DNA of 8,774 bases from Bacillota bacterium (GCA_023387635.1 JAEWHU010000127.1:1-8774); one strand, 5' to 3'; numbered from the stretch's first letter, positions 1 to 6,709 are shown. Translations and numbers: made by a program. Notes: generated from the sequence alone by a model not told the origin.

Positions 1-128
1 TTGTACACCCTTTCTGCTGTCAATTGAAGAAAGCACTTGTGCATACTTTACATTTAGTTATTTTGCTATTTATAACTCAATATTAGGTATATTCTCATTC
101 GCAATACATCCTTCATGTAATTTAAACG

Positions 129-464
129 TTATTCCATTCTTTCTATACATTCTTGTACAACTGCCACCATTTCATCTTCAGCTCCCAGACTGAAGTTAAA
201 TATTATTCCTTGACCTCCTCCAGCACCAATCGCTGAAATAAAAATTTCCCTGCCATTTCCTACTACTGTAAGGCTTAAACTTGCTCTATTTCCGTTCCTC
301 ATAAAATATTTATCGTATACTCTGACTGCTATTTTTGTATCTCCAGAAGTGTAGCTGCTTGCTTCTACCAAATTCATTGTCAGTCCACTATTTCCAATCT
401 CTCCATGTAAACGCTCCAACACTTCTTCAAATTGACCTCTAATTACCTTTTCATACTTTGCCAT
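129..464 (-). CDS. DUF6054 family protein
   Basis: This is a 111-residue protein that I recognise as a DUF6054 family member, a small uncharacterised family common in clostridia; no biochemical role is known to me. It has no signal peptide or membrane segment, so it is probably cytosolic. The opening MAKYEKVIRGQFEEVLERLH, the central AVRVYDKY segment with a following RASLSLTVVG strand, and the glycine-rich SAIGAGGGQGIIF stretch near residue 80 are the hallmarks used, and the length is normal for the family. The ATG is preceded by AAGGGGATGAATT, a good ribosome binding site, which fixes the start. It ends in TAA. It lies downstream of, and on the same strand as, the SGNH hydrolase reading frame, with about 120 bases between. 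No strong own promoter was seen, so co-transcription is possible. Family assignment is from memory of the motif pattern. Confidence 0.82.
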   Translation of the reverse strand: MAKYEKVIRGQFEEVLERLHGEIGNSGLTMNLVEASSYTSGDTKIAVRVYDKYFMRNGNRASLSLTVVGNGREIFISAIGAGGGQGIIFNFSLGAEDEMVAVVQECIERME

Positions 465-587
465 AATTCATCCCCTTATTAATACTCTTTTTTATTCTTT
501 TAATAATACAACTACTATTCGTATACTTATGGACCCTTTATGTCGAGTCTTGTTCTCAAATGCATTCCTAACTTTTTAAAATGAAAG

Positions 588-1307
588 TTACCATGTGGCA
601 TTATCTACTTTTTGACTTAGTTCAAGACAATTTAATAAATTACGATACATTAGATATTGGACTTTATTGGATGGATGAAGTCCGTCATTACTACATTTAT
701 CACCAAAGATAATATCATCTATCCTTTTATCAGTCATAAATAAATATTCTTGGATGTAATTATAATTATTCACTAAAAGTACCGATTCAACTAAAGCAAC
801 ATGGGATATAACATTTGCAACATCTTCCATATGGAATAAACGATTTTCATAGGATTCATTAGTAACCGTAGAAGGGTTTGGTGTAAGTAATAATATTTGT
901 TTACCGATGTTTTTAAAATACCTTACAAGATAAGTTAGATTATCAAATAACTCACTCATTCCATTATGTAATTTTCTATCGTTAGCACCTAATAGTATTA
1001 TAATAATATCATCATCTTCTTTATATAACTTTTTTATGTAATTTCGTACTTGTGATGAATATATACCACCACAACCATTATTATTAACTATACAATTAGG
1101 ATAATTGTCGTCTAAATAGGTCTTAAACTTTCCTCACCAGCTATTAGGGGCAACTCTACCTACAGATACTTCATTACCATCTATTAATATAGTCTCATCC
1201 GTTTTATAATACTCTGAACTTCCTGCACCAGCTGCTAGACTATCTCCAATAATGTTAATTTTTGCACCTTTTTTTATAAGAGAATAAATTTCTGCTTTAT
1301 TATACAT
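588..1307 (-). pseudogene. SGNH/GDSL hydrolase, interrupted by one in-frame TGA
   Basis: This is one continuous reading frame of 239 codons with a single TGA at codon 58 (1134-1136) and no frameshift. SGNH hydrolases are serine esterases or acyl-hydrolases acting on lipids, acetylated sugars or similar esters; the substrate here is unknown. All catalytic blocks are present: GDS with nucleophile Ser23 (block I), GCGG around Gly80 (block II), GAND with Asn109 (block III) and DGLH with Asp208 and His211 (block V). The TGA falls between blocks I and II, in the context NSW-stop-GKF. A change of TGG to TGA is the simplest explanation, because tryptophan or another hydrophobic residue would fit there. 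The chosen ATG has AAAGGAAATTAT before it; a TTG start at 1337 is possible but lacks a comparable site. If translation stops at the TGA, only 57 residues are made. There is no signal peptide. The frame ends in TAA and is otherwise free of decay, so the lesion is recent, a sequencing error, or read through. Confidence 0.85.
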
Positions 1308-1367
1308 ATAATTTCCTTTCAATTCTATAACAAACAATTAAATATAAATTAATATATTTCTATCTAT

Positions 1368-1373
1368 ATTATA
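1368..1373 (-). promoter_or_regulatory. Possible -10 box for the SGNH reading frame
   Basis: A perfect TATAAT on the minus strand lies about 60 bases upstream of the chosen ATG of the SGNH hydrolase. The hexamer 17 bases further upstream, TAGTAA, is a poor match to the -35 consensus. The surrounding DNA is very AT-rich, so chance TATAAT matches are expected. This is the best promoter candidate in the gap, and it is weak. Confidence 0.3.
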
Positions 1374-1486
1374 CAAAATACGCTTAGTAATTACTACCAT
1401 AATTTTCTTGCAATTGTAAGACTAATATGTACACTGAACCAAGCTCCTGCAGTTTATTCTACATTTAAAGATACCAAACACTAAAC

Positions 1487-1543
1487 TAGTAAGTCCCCTA
1501 CTTACAGCTAGAAATTTTAGCCACATAGTAGAGGACTTTACTA
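1487..1543 (-). terminator. Hairpin terminator downstream of the UvrA-like gene
   Basis: Arms 1491-1502 and 1527-1538 pair over 12 positions. The single A-C mismatch on the plus strand becomes a G-U wobble in the minus-strand RNA, and the stem extends four more pairs (1487-1490 with 1540-1543) past one bulged base. A smaller GCTA/TAGC stem sits in the loop. The structure starts about 29 bases past the stop codon of the UvrA-like gene. The downstream tail is only moderately U-rich (GTTTAGTGTTTGG), so its efficiency is uncertain. The wobble bias argues that it works on minus-strand transcripts. Confidence 0.6.
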
Positions 1544-1571
1544 AATAGATATGGTTATAACTTATTGATTA

Positions 1572-4439
1572 TTACAGAATACTAGCAAGATACCTTCCCG
1601 TGTGAGAAATATCATTCTTCGCTATTTGTTCTGGAGTCCCTTCTGCTACAATATATCCCCCTTGGTTTCCACCTTCAGGCCCCATATCAATAATGTAGTC
1701 CGCAGATTTAATAACATCCAAATGATGTTCTATAACAATAACAGAATGGCCATTATCAACAAGTTTGTTTAAACATAACAATAACTTGTCAATATCAGAT
1801 AAATGAAGTCCTGTTGTTGGCTCATCCAATATATAAAGGTTATGAGCTCCCTTTTTAATCTTAGCTAGTTCGTAGGAAAGCTTAACTCTTTGGGCTTCAC
1901 CACCTGAAAGGGTAGTTGAGCTTTGGCCTAAACATATATATCCAAGGCCTAGTTCATTCATAATACCTAACTTGTGCTTTAGATATGAATTATCCTTAAA
2001 GAAATCTAGAGCTTCTTCCACGGTCATATCAAGTACATCAGCTATACTCTTACCTTGATATTTGATTTCGATTCCTTCTTCAGAAAAGCGTAATCCCTTA
2101 CACATCGGGCAGATTGTTTCTATATCGGCCATAAATTGAAGATTAGTTACTATAATTCCATCACCAGTACAATGCTCGCATCTTGTACCATTGGCATGAG
2201 TTAAACTAAAATCAATTGCTTTATAACCTCTTTTTACAGCTTCTGGTTGCATTGCAAACAGTTCACGAATCTTGTCATAGATTCCAATGTACGTTGCTGG
2301 GTTTGACTTGGAATTTCTACCGATTGGTGATTGATCAATGTTAATTACACTGTTAATTAAGCCTGCTCCAAATAGAAAATCATGTTCCCCTGATACAATT
2401 CGCGCTCCAGTTTTTAATACTTTAAGTTCTTTGTATAGTATTTCATTGATTAAAGAACTTTTACCAGAACCGGAAACTCCAGTTATACATACAAATACAC
2501 CAAGTGGGATATCTAGATCTACATTTTTTAGATTGTTTTCTCTTGCCCCTTGAATAGAGAGGAAGTCATCCCCAAGATTTCTACGTGTGTTTGGTGTTGC
2601 AATCTTTGCTTTACCAGATAGATAACGACCAGTGATTGACTCCTTCACCTTTTTTATATCCTTAACGGTTCCAAAAGCAACTACATTTCCACCATGAATA
2701 CCTGGGCCTGGTCCAATTTCAATAATATGGTCCGCATTTTTAATGGTATCCATGTCATGTTCAACTACAATTACTGTATTACCAATGTCACGTAGCTTTT
2801 TCATGGTATCAATAACTTTATCAGAATCACGAGGGTGTAATCCTATACTTGGTTCGTCCATAACATACAGCATCCCCATTAACTCACTACTTATCTGAGT
2901 GGACATCTTAATTCGTTGCATCTCCCCACCGGATATACTGTCACTTCTTCTACTTAGACTGATGTAATATAGACCGATATCAATGAGAAGTTCAATTCTT
3001 GTGGATATCTCTTTTACAATGGTATTACCAACATCTCTAATGTCTTCTTCAAAAGTCAATGAACCTAAGAACTCAAGTAGTTCAGGAAGTTGCATTCTAC
3101 CGATTTCATCAATATTCTTATTACCGACTGTTATCTCAAGCCTTTGTTTTTTTAACCTTGCCCCACCACATTCAGGACATATTTTCTCTACCATACATTC
3201 TTTTATAAAGTTAGGTTCAAAAGCTTCTGAGGTTGATGTTTTACGTATATAGTGCTTATACCAGCTCTCTAGTTCATGGACAAACCCTGAAAAGGGAATT
3301 TCTCTGCCAATAATCCAGTTCTTCTTGGTTGAAAAAGATGGTTGTACCATTTTCACCAGTTCTCCATTGGAACCATAAAACAAGATATCATATATGTCAT
3401 TGGATAATTCATTAAATGGTGTATCTAAGCTAAAGTTATACTTTTCTGCTAAACTATACATGATAACGGATTTATAACTGTCTTTTCCTGAAGTATTAAA
3501 TACTGTGTTCTTTAATGCACCTTTATTAATACTCTTTTCAGGAGCAACCACTAAAAATCGTGGTTCTACTACATAGGATAATCCAACCCCTAAGCAGGTA
3601 TGACAAGCACTTGCAGGTGAATTAAAGGAGAAATGAAAGGGTTGCATTTCGCATAAAAAGTAATGATGTTCTTCACATCCAAACTTACTATAAAAGGATG
3701 GATCTGTTTCTCCTACCACTTCTACCTTTATCATAATATCTTCATCAAGGGAAAGCATTGCTGCTTCAATGGATTTAGTTATCTGAATATAGATATCATT
3801 TTTAATAGTAAACCTATCAATTATTAGTTCCATGGTATATGTTTTAGCTTCATTTAATTCTCTTTTATTTGATATTGAGTATGGTTCTCCATCAAGAAGT
3901 AGATTTTTATACCCTTTATCTCTTAACTTTTTAAAGGTATATTCATAATCCTCACCAAATATTTTGTAAACTGGTGCCCTAAGTTCTATTACAGTTCCTT
4001 CTGGAAGTGTTGATATATGCTCTGCTATTTGTGCAGCTGATAATTGTTTTAAAGGCTTTTTGCATTCTGGGCATTTACCCACACCTGCAGTAGAATATAG
4101 TAACCTCAAATAATCGCTAATGTCTGTTACAGTTCCAACGGTAGACCGTGGATTGTTGTTTCCTTTTTTCTGTTCAATGGCTATAACAGGAGATAGTCCT
4201 CTAACATAGTCTACTTTCGCTTTCTTAAGTTGACTAATACGACTCTTTGCAAAGGTTGATATAGAATCAAGAAACCTTCTCTGACCTTCTCCATATACAA
4301 CATCAAAAGCCAAGGAGGATTTTCCTGAACCTGATACACCGGTGATAACCGTTAATTTGTCACGAGGGATTTCTACTGAGATATTCTTAAGATTATTCTG
4401 TTTCGCTCCAGATATTTCAATGCTTGTTCTAATTGACAT
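1572..4439 (-). CDS. uvrA: UvrA-family excinuclease subunit (divergent paralogue)
   Basis: This 955-residue protein is a tandem ABC ATPase of the UvrA type, cytosolic and expected to bind damaged DNA as a dimer. Both ATPase halves are complete. The first has Walker A GVSGSGKSS at 34-42, signature SISGGE at 501-506 and Walker B ending DEP at 528-530. The second has Walker A at 654-662, signature LSGGEAQR at about 844 and Walker B YILDEP at about 869. The segment corresponding to the UvrB-binding domain (about 130-230) is present, unlike the shorter UvrA2 proteins. Zinc motifs are C123/C126, C421/C424 and C754/C757 with C777/C780; the insertion-domain site reads C255-x2-H258 with C279/C282, where Cys is usual for His258. 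The region just after Walker A (STFAKSRI) differs from the usual AYARQFL. The start is the ATG preceded by GAGGAAGAATATTT. It lies 138 bases downstream of the nucleotidyltransferase gene. With no uvrB or uvrC nearby, this is more likely an accessory paralogue than the housekeeping uvrA. Confidence 0.9.
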   Translation of the reverse strand: MSIRTSIEISGAKQNNLKNISVEIPRDKLTVITGVSGSGKSSLAFDVVYGEGQRRFLDSISTFAKSRISQLKKAKVDYVRGLSPVIAIEQKKGNNNPRSTVGTVTDISDYLRLLYSTAGVGKCPECKKPLKQLSAAQIAEHISTLPEGTVIELRAPVYKIFGEDYEYTFKKLRDKGYKNLLLDGEPYSISNKRELNEAKTYTMELIIDRFTIKNDIYIQITKSIEAAMLSLDEDIMIKVEVVGETDPSFYSKFGCEEHHYFLCEMQPFHFSFNSPASACHTCLGVGLSYVVEPRFLVVAPEKSINKGALKNTVFNTSGKDSYKSVIMYSLAEKYNFSLDTPFNELSNDIYDILFYGSNGELVKMVQPSFSTKKNWIIGREIPFSGFVHELESWYKHYIRKTSTSEAFEPNFIKECMVEKICPECGGARLKKQRLEITVGNKNIDEIGRMQLPELLEFLGSLTFEEDIRDVGNTIVKEISTRIELLIDIGLYYISLSRRSDSISGGEMQRIKMSTQISSELMGMLYVMDEPSIGLHPRDSDKVIDTMKKLRDIGNTVIVVEHDMDTIKNADHIIEIGPGPGIHGGNVVAFGTVKDIKKVKESITGRYLSGKAKIATPNTRRNLGDDFLSIQGARENNLKNVDLDIPLGVFVCITGVSGSGKSSLINEILYKELKVLKTGARIVSGEHDFLFGAGLINSVINIDQSPIGRNSKSNPATYIGIYDKIRELFAMQPEAVKRGYKAIDFSLTHANGTRCEHCTGDGIIVTNLQFMADIETICPMCKGLRFSEEGIEIKYQGKSIADVLDMTVEEALDFFKDNSYLKHKLGIMNELGLGYICLGQSSTTLSGGEAQRVKLSYELAKIKKGAHNLYILDEPTTGLHLSDIDKLLLCLNKLVDNGHSVIVIEHHLDVIKSADYIIDMGPEGGNQGGYIVAEGTPEQIAKNDISHTGRYLASIL

Positions 4440-4490
4440 AAATATTCTTCCTCTCATACTATAATATAATTTAAGCAATCACAATATATT

Positions 4491-4528
4491 CATGTTTGAT
4501 ATGGCTAGCTGAAAGCACATCAAACATG
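4491..4528 (-). promoter_or_regulatory. 13-bp inverted repeat between the nucleotidyltransferase and UvrA-like genes
   Basis: CATGTTTGAT (4491-4500) is perfectly inverted at 4519-4528. In minus-strand RNA three further positions pair, through one G-U wobble, giving a 13-bp stem around a 12-base loop. It sits about 50 bases after the upstream stop codon and about 50 bases before the uvrA-like ATG. No run of U follows it on either strand, so it is not a standard intrinsic terminator. It could be an RNA stabiliser or attenuator hairpin in the intercistronic leader, or a DNA operator. A weak -10-like TATTAT lies at 4543-4548 upstream of it. Confidence 0.5.
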
Positions 4529-4577
4529 TTAGGCATCACCTTATAATACGTCTTGTCTATTCTAACGAATTAATATT

Positions 4578-5492
4578 CTATAGAATATACAAATATCCTA
4601 GTTCTTCAACTGCTAATTTACTTTTAGGAGTTAGCCGAATGGTTTGTGAAACCTTTTCAATCACTCCTTTATCACTTAGATAATCAAAGATGCCAACTAT
4701 AAAATGCCCATCCGTATGAAAGTGTTTTGTTAGTATTGTTAATGTCTTAAGTTCTCCATCTGACATGAAACTAACAGCCGGTTCCTTAATTACATCAAGA
4801 TGTTCTTCTAGGTAATTATCAATTATTTGAAGTCTTATTTCTATCTCTTCTTTTGTGAAAAGGTGTGACATTGCTTCTTCATAATATGGATTAATAATGT
4901 CAGGTCTAAATTCTTTGGCCTTTTGTATACATTCTCTAGTAGGTGGTTCGCCATTTAGGCATACTTCTATTCTTGCAATTAATTCTGCTGCCTTTAATAA
5001 ATAATACTGGGCATACTTAGTATCCTTTTTAACTACTAGCCATTTCGTGCATTTGTCACACAGATGAATTAGTTCACATGCAAGAAAAAATATTGATAAA
5101 GATATATCATCCTTACCCATCACTTTCATTTCTTCAAAGTATTCTTCTAAGCTCTCATCGGTAGTGTATAACATTTTTCCTTTGTTATAATAAGATTGAA
5201 GGAATGATCCTCCTGTCATTTGTTCAAAACTTCTCTTAAAATTACTTCTTAAAACGAGATTAACATTAATTACGATATCATCTTCTGTAATACAGTACGA
5301 ATGACTTTTTAGTACTTGATCTCTTACTATCACTGTCATATCAATATCACTTTTTTCCCAAACCACATCATAGGCAAGACTTCCACAGACAATTACTGCA
5401 ATAACATTAGGATCATCCTTGATTTTGTCAATAAAACTATTCATTGCAGCCGTGTATTTCTCCTTTACTCCGTTTTGCATCATTACATCCAT
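4578..5492 (-). CDS. Nucleotidyltransferase-domain protein with C-terminal winged helix
   Basis: This 304-residue cytosolic protein belongs to the MNT/pol-beta nucleotidyltransferase superfamily, whose members transfer a nucleotide to drugs, proteins or RNA; its substrate is not recognisable. The N-terminal domain shows CGSLAYDVVWEKSDIDM at 36-52, with the GS motif (37-38) and the metal-binding pair Asp49 and Asp51. The strand that normally carries the third carboxylate reads INVNLVLRS, with Asn78 where Asp is usual. Residues about 100-230 look helical. The C-terminus (about 247-304) resembles a winged helix: FDYLSDKGVIEKVS, then a TIRLTPKSKLAVEEL wing and helix. The ATG chosen has AAGGAAGG nine bases upstream; a TTG start at 5522 lies before that site and is rejected. 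It ends in TAG. It is the first gene of a likely operon with the UvrA-like gene and diverges from the AraC-type regulator. Resemblance to antibiotic adenylyltransferases is only at fold level. Confidence 0.85.
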   Translation of the reverse strand: MDVMMQNGVKEKYTAAMNSFIDKIKDDPNVIAVIVCGSLAYDVVWEKSDIDMTVIVRDQVLKSHSYCITEDDIVINVNLVLRSNFKRSFEQMTGGSFLQSYYNKGKMLYTTDESLEEYFEEMKVMGKDDISLSIFFLACELIHLCDKCTKWLVVKKDTKYAQYYLLKAAELIARIEVCLNGEPPTRECIQKAKEFRPDIINPYYEEAMSHLFTKEEIEIRLQIIDNYLEEHLDVIKEPAVSFMSDGELKTLTILTKHFHTDGHFIVGIFDYLSDKGVIEKVSQTIRLTPKSKLAVEELGYLYIL

Positions 5493-5527
5493 AAACTCAT
5501 TCCTTCCTTTTTTTAGTAACAAAACAC

Positions 5528-5556
5528 TTGTTCTTGTTTCTGAGACATGGTATAAT
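5528..5556 (+). promoter_or_regulatory. Promoter of the AraC-type regulator
   Basis: TTGTTC (5528-5533), a 17-base spacer and TATAAT (5551-5556), with a TGG immediately before the -10 that fits an extended -10 element. Transcription would start near 5563, leaving a leader of about 48 bases before the ATG at 5611, which has AAGGTGA as ribosome binding site. It is one of the two best sigma-A-type promoters in the window. Confidence 0.75.
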
Positions 5557-5583
5557 TATACTATTCTTTTTAGAAAAAACTAG
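5555..5583 (-). promoter_or_regulatory. Divergent promoter of the nucleotidyltransferase-UvrA operon
   Basis: On the minus strand a perfect TATAAT covers 5555-5560, overlapping by two bases the -10 of the AraC-gene promoter inside the palindrome GTATAATTATAC. The -35 region is poor: at spacers of 16 to 18 the hexamers are TAGTTT, CTAGTT or TCTAGT. A leader of about 56 bases would precede the ATG at 5492. A good -10 with a weak -35 is the pattern expected of an activator-dependent promoter, but the activator role of the neighbouring regulator is inference. Confidence 0.45.
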
Positions 5584-5610
5584 ACAAAAATTGCTAGAAT
5601 AAGGTGAATT

Positions 5611-6501
5611 ATGGATAATTATTTGTTAGATATTATTAAGAGTACAACGGATTATATAGAGGACAATATATTAGAAGAATTAAATCTAGATAACATCTCA
5701 GATAACGTTAATGTATCAAAATTTCATTTACTACGCATCTGGAAAGGTGCAACCTCTACCGGTTTAATGGAATATGTAAGAAGAAGGAGAATTGTTCTTT
5801 CTTTAAGCGACTTAATGAATAGTAACCATAATATTGAATTTATATCCTCCAAATATTCCTTTGGTTGCGAACGAACCTATAATAGAGTTTTTAAAGAAGA
5901 GTTTAATACCACTCCTGCAAAATGGAGAAAGAAACCTAGCGCACTAAAAATACTTGATCGCTTTAATGCCGAATTCATAAATTGTGCTGGAGAAGGCCTT
6001 ATTTTTTTTCGTTCCATTGAGATTTTACCTACTTTTTCAATCGCTGGAATTGAATATAAGGTTGATGTAGATGATAATATGAAAAATCAAACAGCGAATA
6101 AACTAGGAGTTGATTTCTTTTATAATCACCGCACCAGTATTGTGAATCCCGTACATAAAAATATCTATATTGGCTATACAACCATTCCTAATAACTTTAA
6201 TGGATTCACCTATTATCAACCTTCCCTAGAAATTGATAGTAACAGCATTATGTTAGAGGATATGACCATTAAACATATTAATACACATAAATATGGGGTT
6301 TTCACTTATATGGGGCCGCATCCACCAGAAGAAATTTCTTCAAAAACATTAAGTGGAATATGGCATTATATATTTGATACCTGGATGCCAACCATACAAT
6401 TTGATCTAAATGAAAATTTTAATTTCGAGTATATTGATTATTCTAGATGTAATAAACATTATTGTGAGTGTGATTTATATTATCCAATCTCTAGGATATA
6501 A
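5611..6501 (+). CDS. AraC-family regulator with GyrI-like effector-binding domain
   Basis: This 296-residue transcription factor has the Rob-like order: DNA-binding domain first, effector domain second. Two helix-turn-helix units of the AraC type lie at about 24-62 (LDNISDNVNVSKFHLLRIWK) and about 75-107 (ISSKYSFGCERTYNRVFKEE, ending TTPAKWRK). Residues about 130-296 match the AraC effector-binding/GyrI-like fold, ending FEYIDYSRC then DLYYPI, as in domains that bind cationic drugs or other small molecules. Glu273 may correspond to the conserved pocket acid. The C-terminal part is unusually cysteine-rich (C280, C285, C287 with H283). The start is an ATG with AAGGTGA upstream and a strong promoter at 5528-5556. 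The gene is the only plus-strand gene and diverges from the nucleotidyltransferase-UvrA operon, which it probably controls. It ends in TAA within a tandem duplication. Confidence 0.88.
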   Translation: MDNYLLDIIKSTTDYIEDNILEELNLDNISDNVNVSKFHLLRIWKGATSTGLMEYVRRRRIVLSLSDLMNSNHNIEFISSKYSFGCERTYNRVFKEEFNTTPAKWRKKPSALKILDRFNAEFINCAGEGLIFFRSIEILPTFSIAGIEYKVDVDDNMKNQTANKLGVDFFYNHRTSIVNPVHKNIYIGYTTIPNNFNGFTYYQPSLEIDSNSIMLEDMTIKHINTHKYGVFTYMGPHPPEEISSKTLSGIWHYIFDTWMPTIQFDLNENFNFEYIDYSRCNKHYCECDLYYPISRI

Positions 6502-6570
6502 GGTAACTGTAGGTACAATCTAACTTATCCAATCCCTGAGATATAAGATAACTGTAGGTACTATCTAACA
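6481..6570 (+). repeat. 45-bp imperfect tandem duplication over the 3' end of the AraC-type gene
   Basis: Copy one (6481-6525) and copy two (6526-6570) have the same length and differ at 6 of 45 positions. The first copy contains the last six codons and the stop of the regulator (YPISRI, then TAA). The second, now untranslated, still reads YPIPEI followed by TAA in the same frame, since 45 is a multiple of three. One copy is therefore a fossil of the other C-terminus. Confidence 0.85.
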
Positions 6571-6606
6571 CTACTTTCCTCTGCCTGAAATCCTAGTATT
6601 TATAGA

Positions 6607-6624
6607 CATAGTATATATACTATG
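6607..6624. repeat. 18-bp perfect palindrome
   Basis: CATAGTATATATACTATG equals its own reverse complement over all 18 bases, with no loop. It directly abuts the terminator arm that begins at 6625. It could extrude as a small cruciform, form a hairpin in RNA or be a dimeric protein site. It is far from any start codon, so a structural role at the transcript ends is more likely than an operator. Confidence 0.6.
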
Positions 6625-6674
6625 ATAAAGGAGCTTTTGCATATAGATTATTATCTCAATGCAAAGCCCCTTAT
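6625..6674. terminator. Bidirectional terminator between converging genes
   Basis: The left arm 6625-6642 (ATAAAGGAGCTTTTGCAT) pairs with 6659-6674 (ATGCAAAGCCCCTTAT), with an extra T and an A-C mismatch that is a U-G pair in minus-strand RNA, around a 16-base AT-rich loop. It lies about 35 bases past the stop of the leucine-rich-repeat gene on the minus strand and about 120 bases past the stop of the AraC-type gene on the plus strand. The tails are TTTATCATAG on the minus strand and TTGTAAT on the plus strand, moderate in both directions. Position and pairing fit a shared terminator. Confidence 0.65.
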
Positions 6675-6709
6675 TGTAATACGGATACAGTCAGATATAC
6701 CTTATATAA

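Noticed and set aside
1..128. Possible reading frames at the left edge, such as a short minus-strand frame starting near base 42
   Set aside because: No ribosome binding site or recognisable protein similarity, and too little sequence to judge; nothing is annotated there.
569..590. 7-bp hairpin overlapping the stop of the SGNH reading frame
   Set aside because: The stem is short and AT-rich, overlaps the coding end and has no U-tract; a chance pairing is likely in DNA of this composition.
588..959. Independent small gene starting at the internal ATG of the SGNH C-terminal part
   Set aside because: The frame is continuous upstream through the GAND and GCGG blocks to the TGA, and there is no good ribosome binding site before the internal ATG; it is the tail of one broken gene.
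1134..1136. TGA as a selenocysteine codon
   Set aside because: The position is not catalytic, follows a Trp where a hydrophobic residue fits, and no evident stem-loop with a suitable apical loop follows.
2338..2553. Open frame on the plus strand inside the UvrA-like gene (also 2983-3252)
   Set aside because: They lie antisense to well-conserved ATPase coding sequence, have no ribosome binding site and give low-complexity Ser/Leu-rich products with no family likeness.
5316..5516. Plus-strand open frame over the start of the nucleotidyltransferase gene
   Set aside because: It is antisense to the catalytic motif region, lacks a ribosome binding site and reads as low-complexity His/Ile/Ser-rich sequence.
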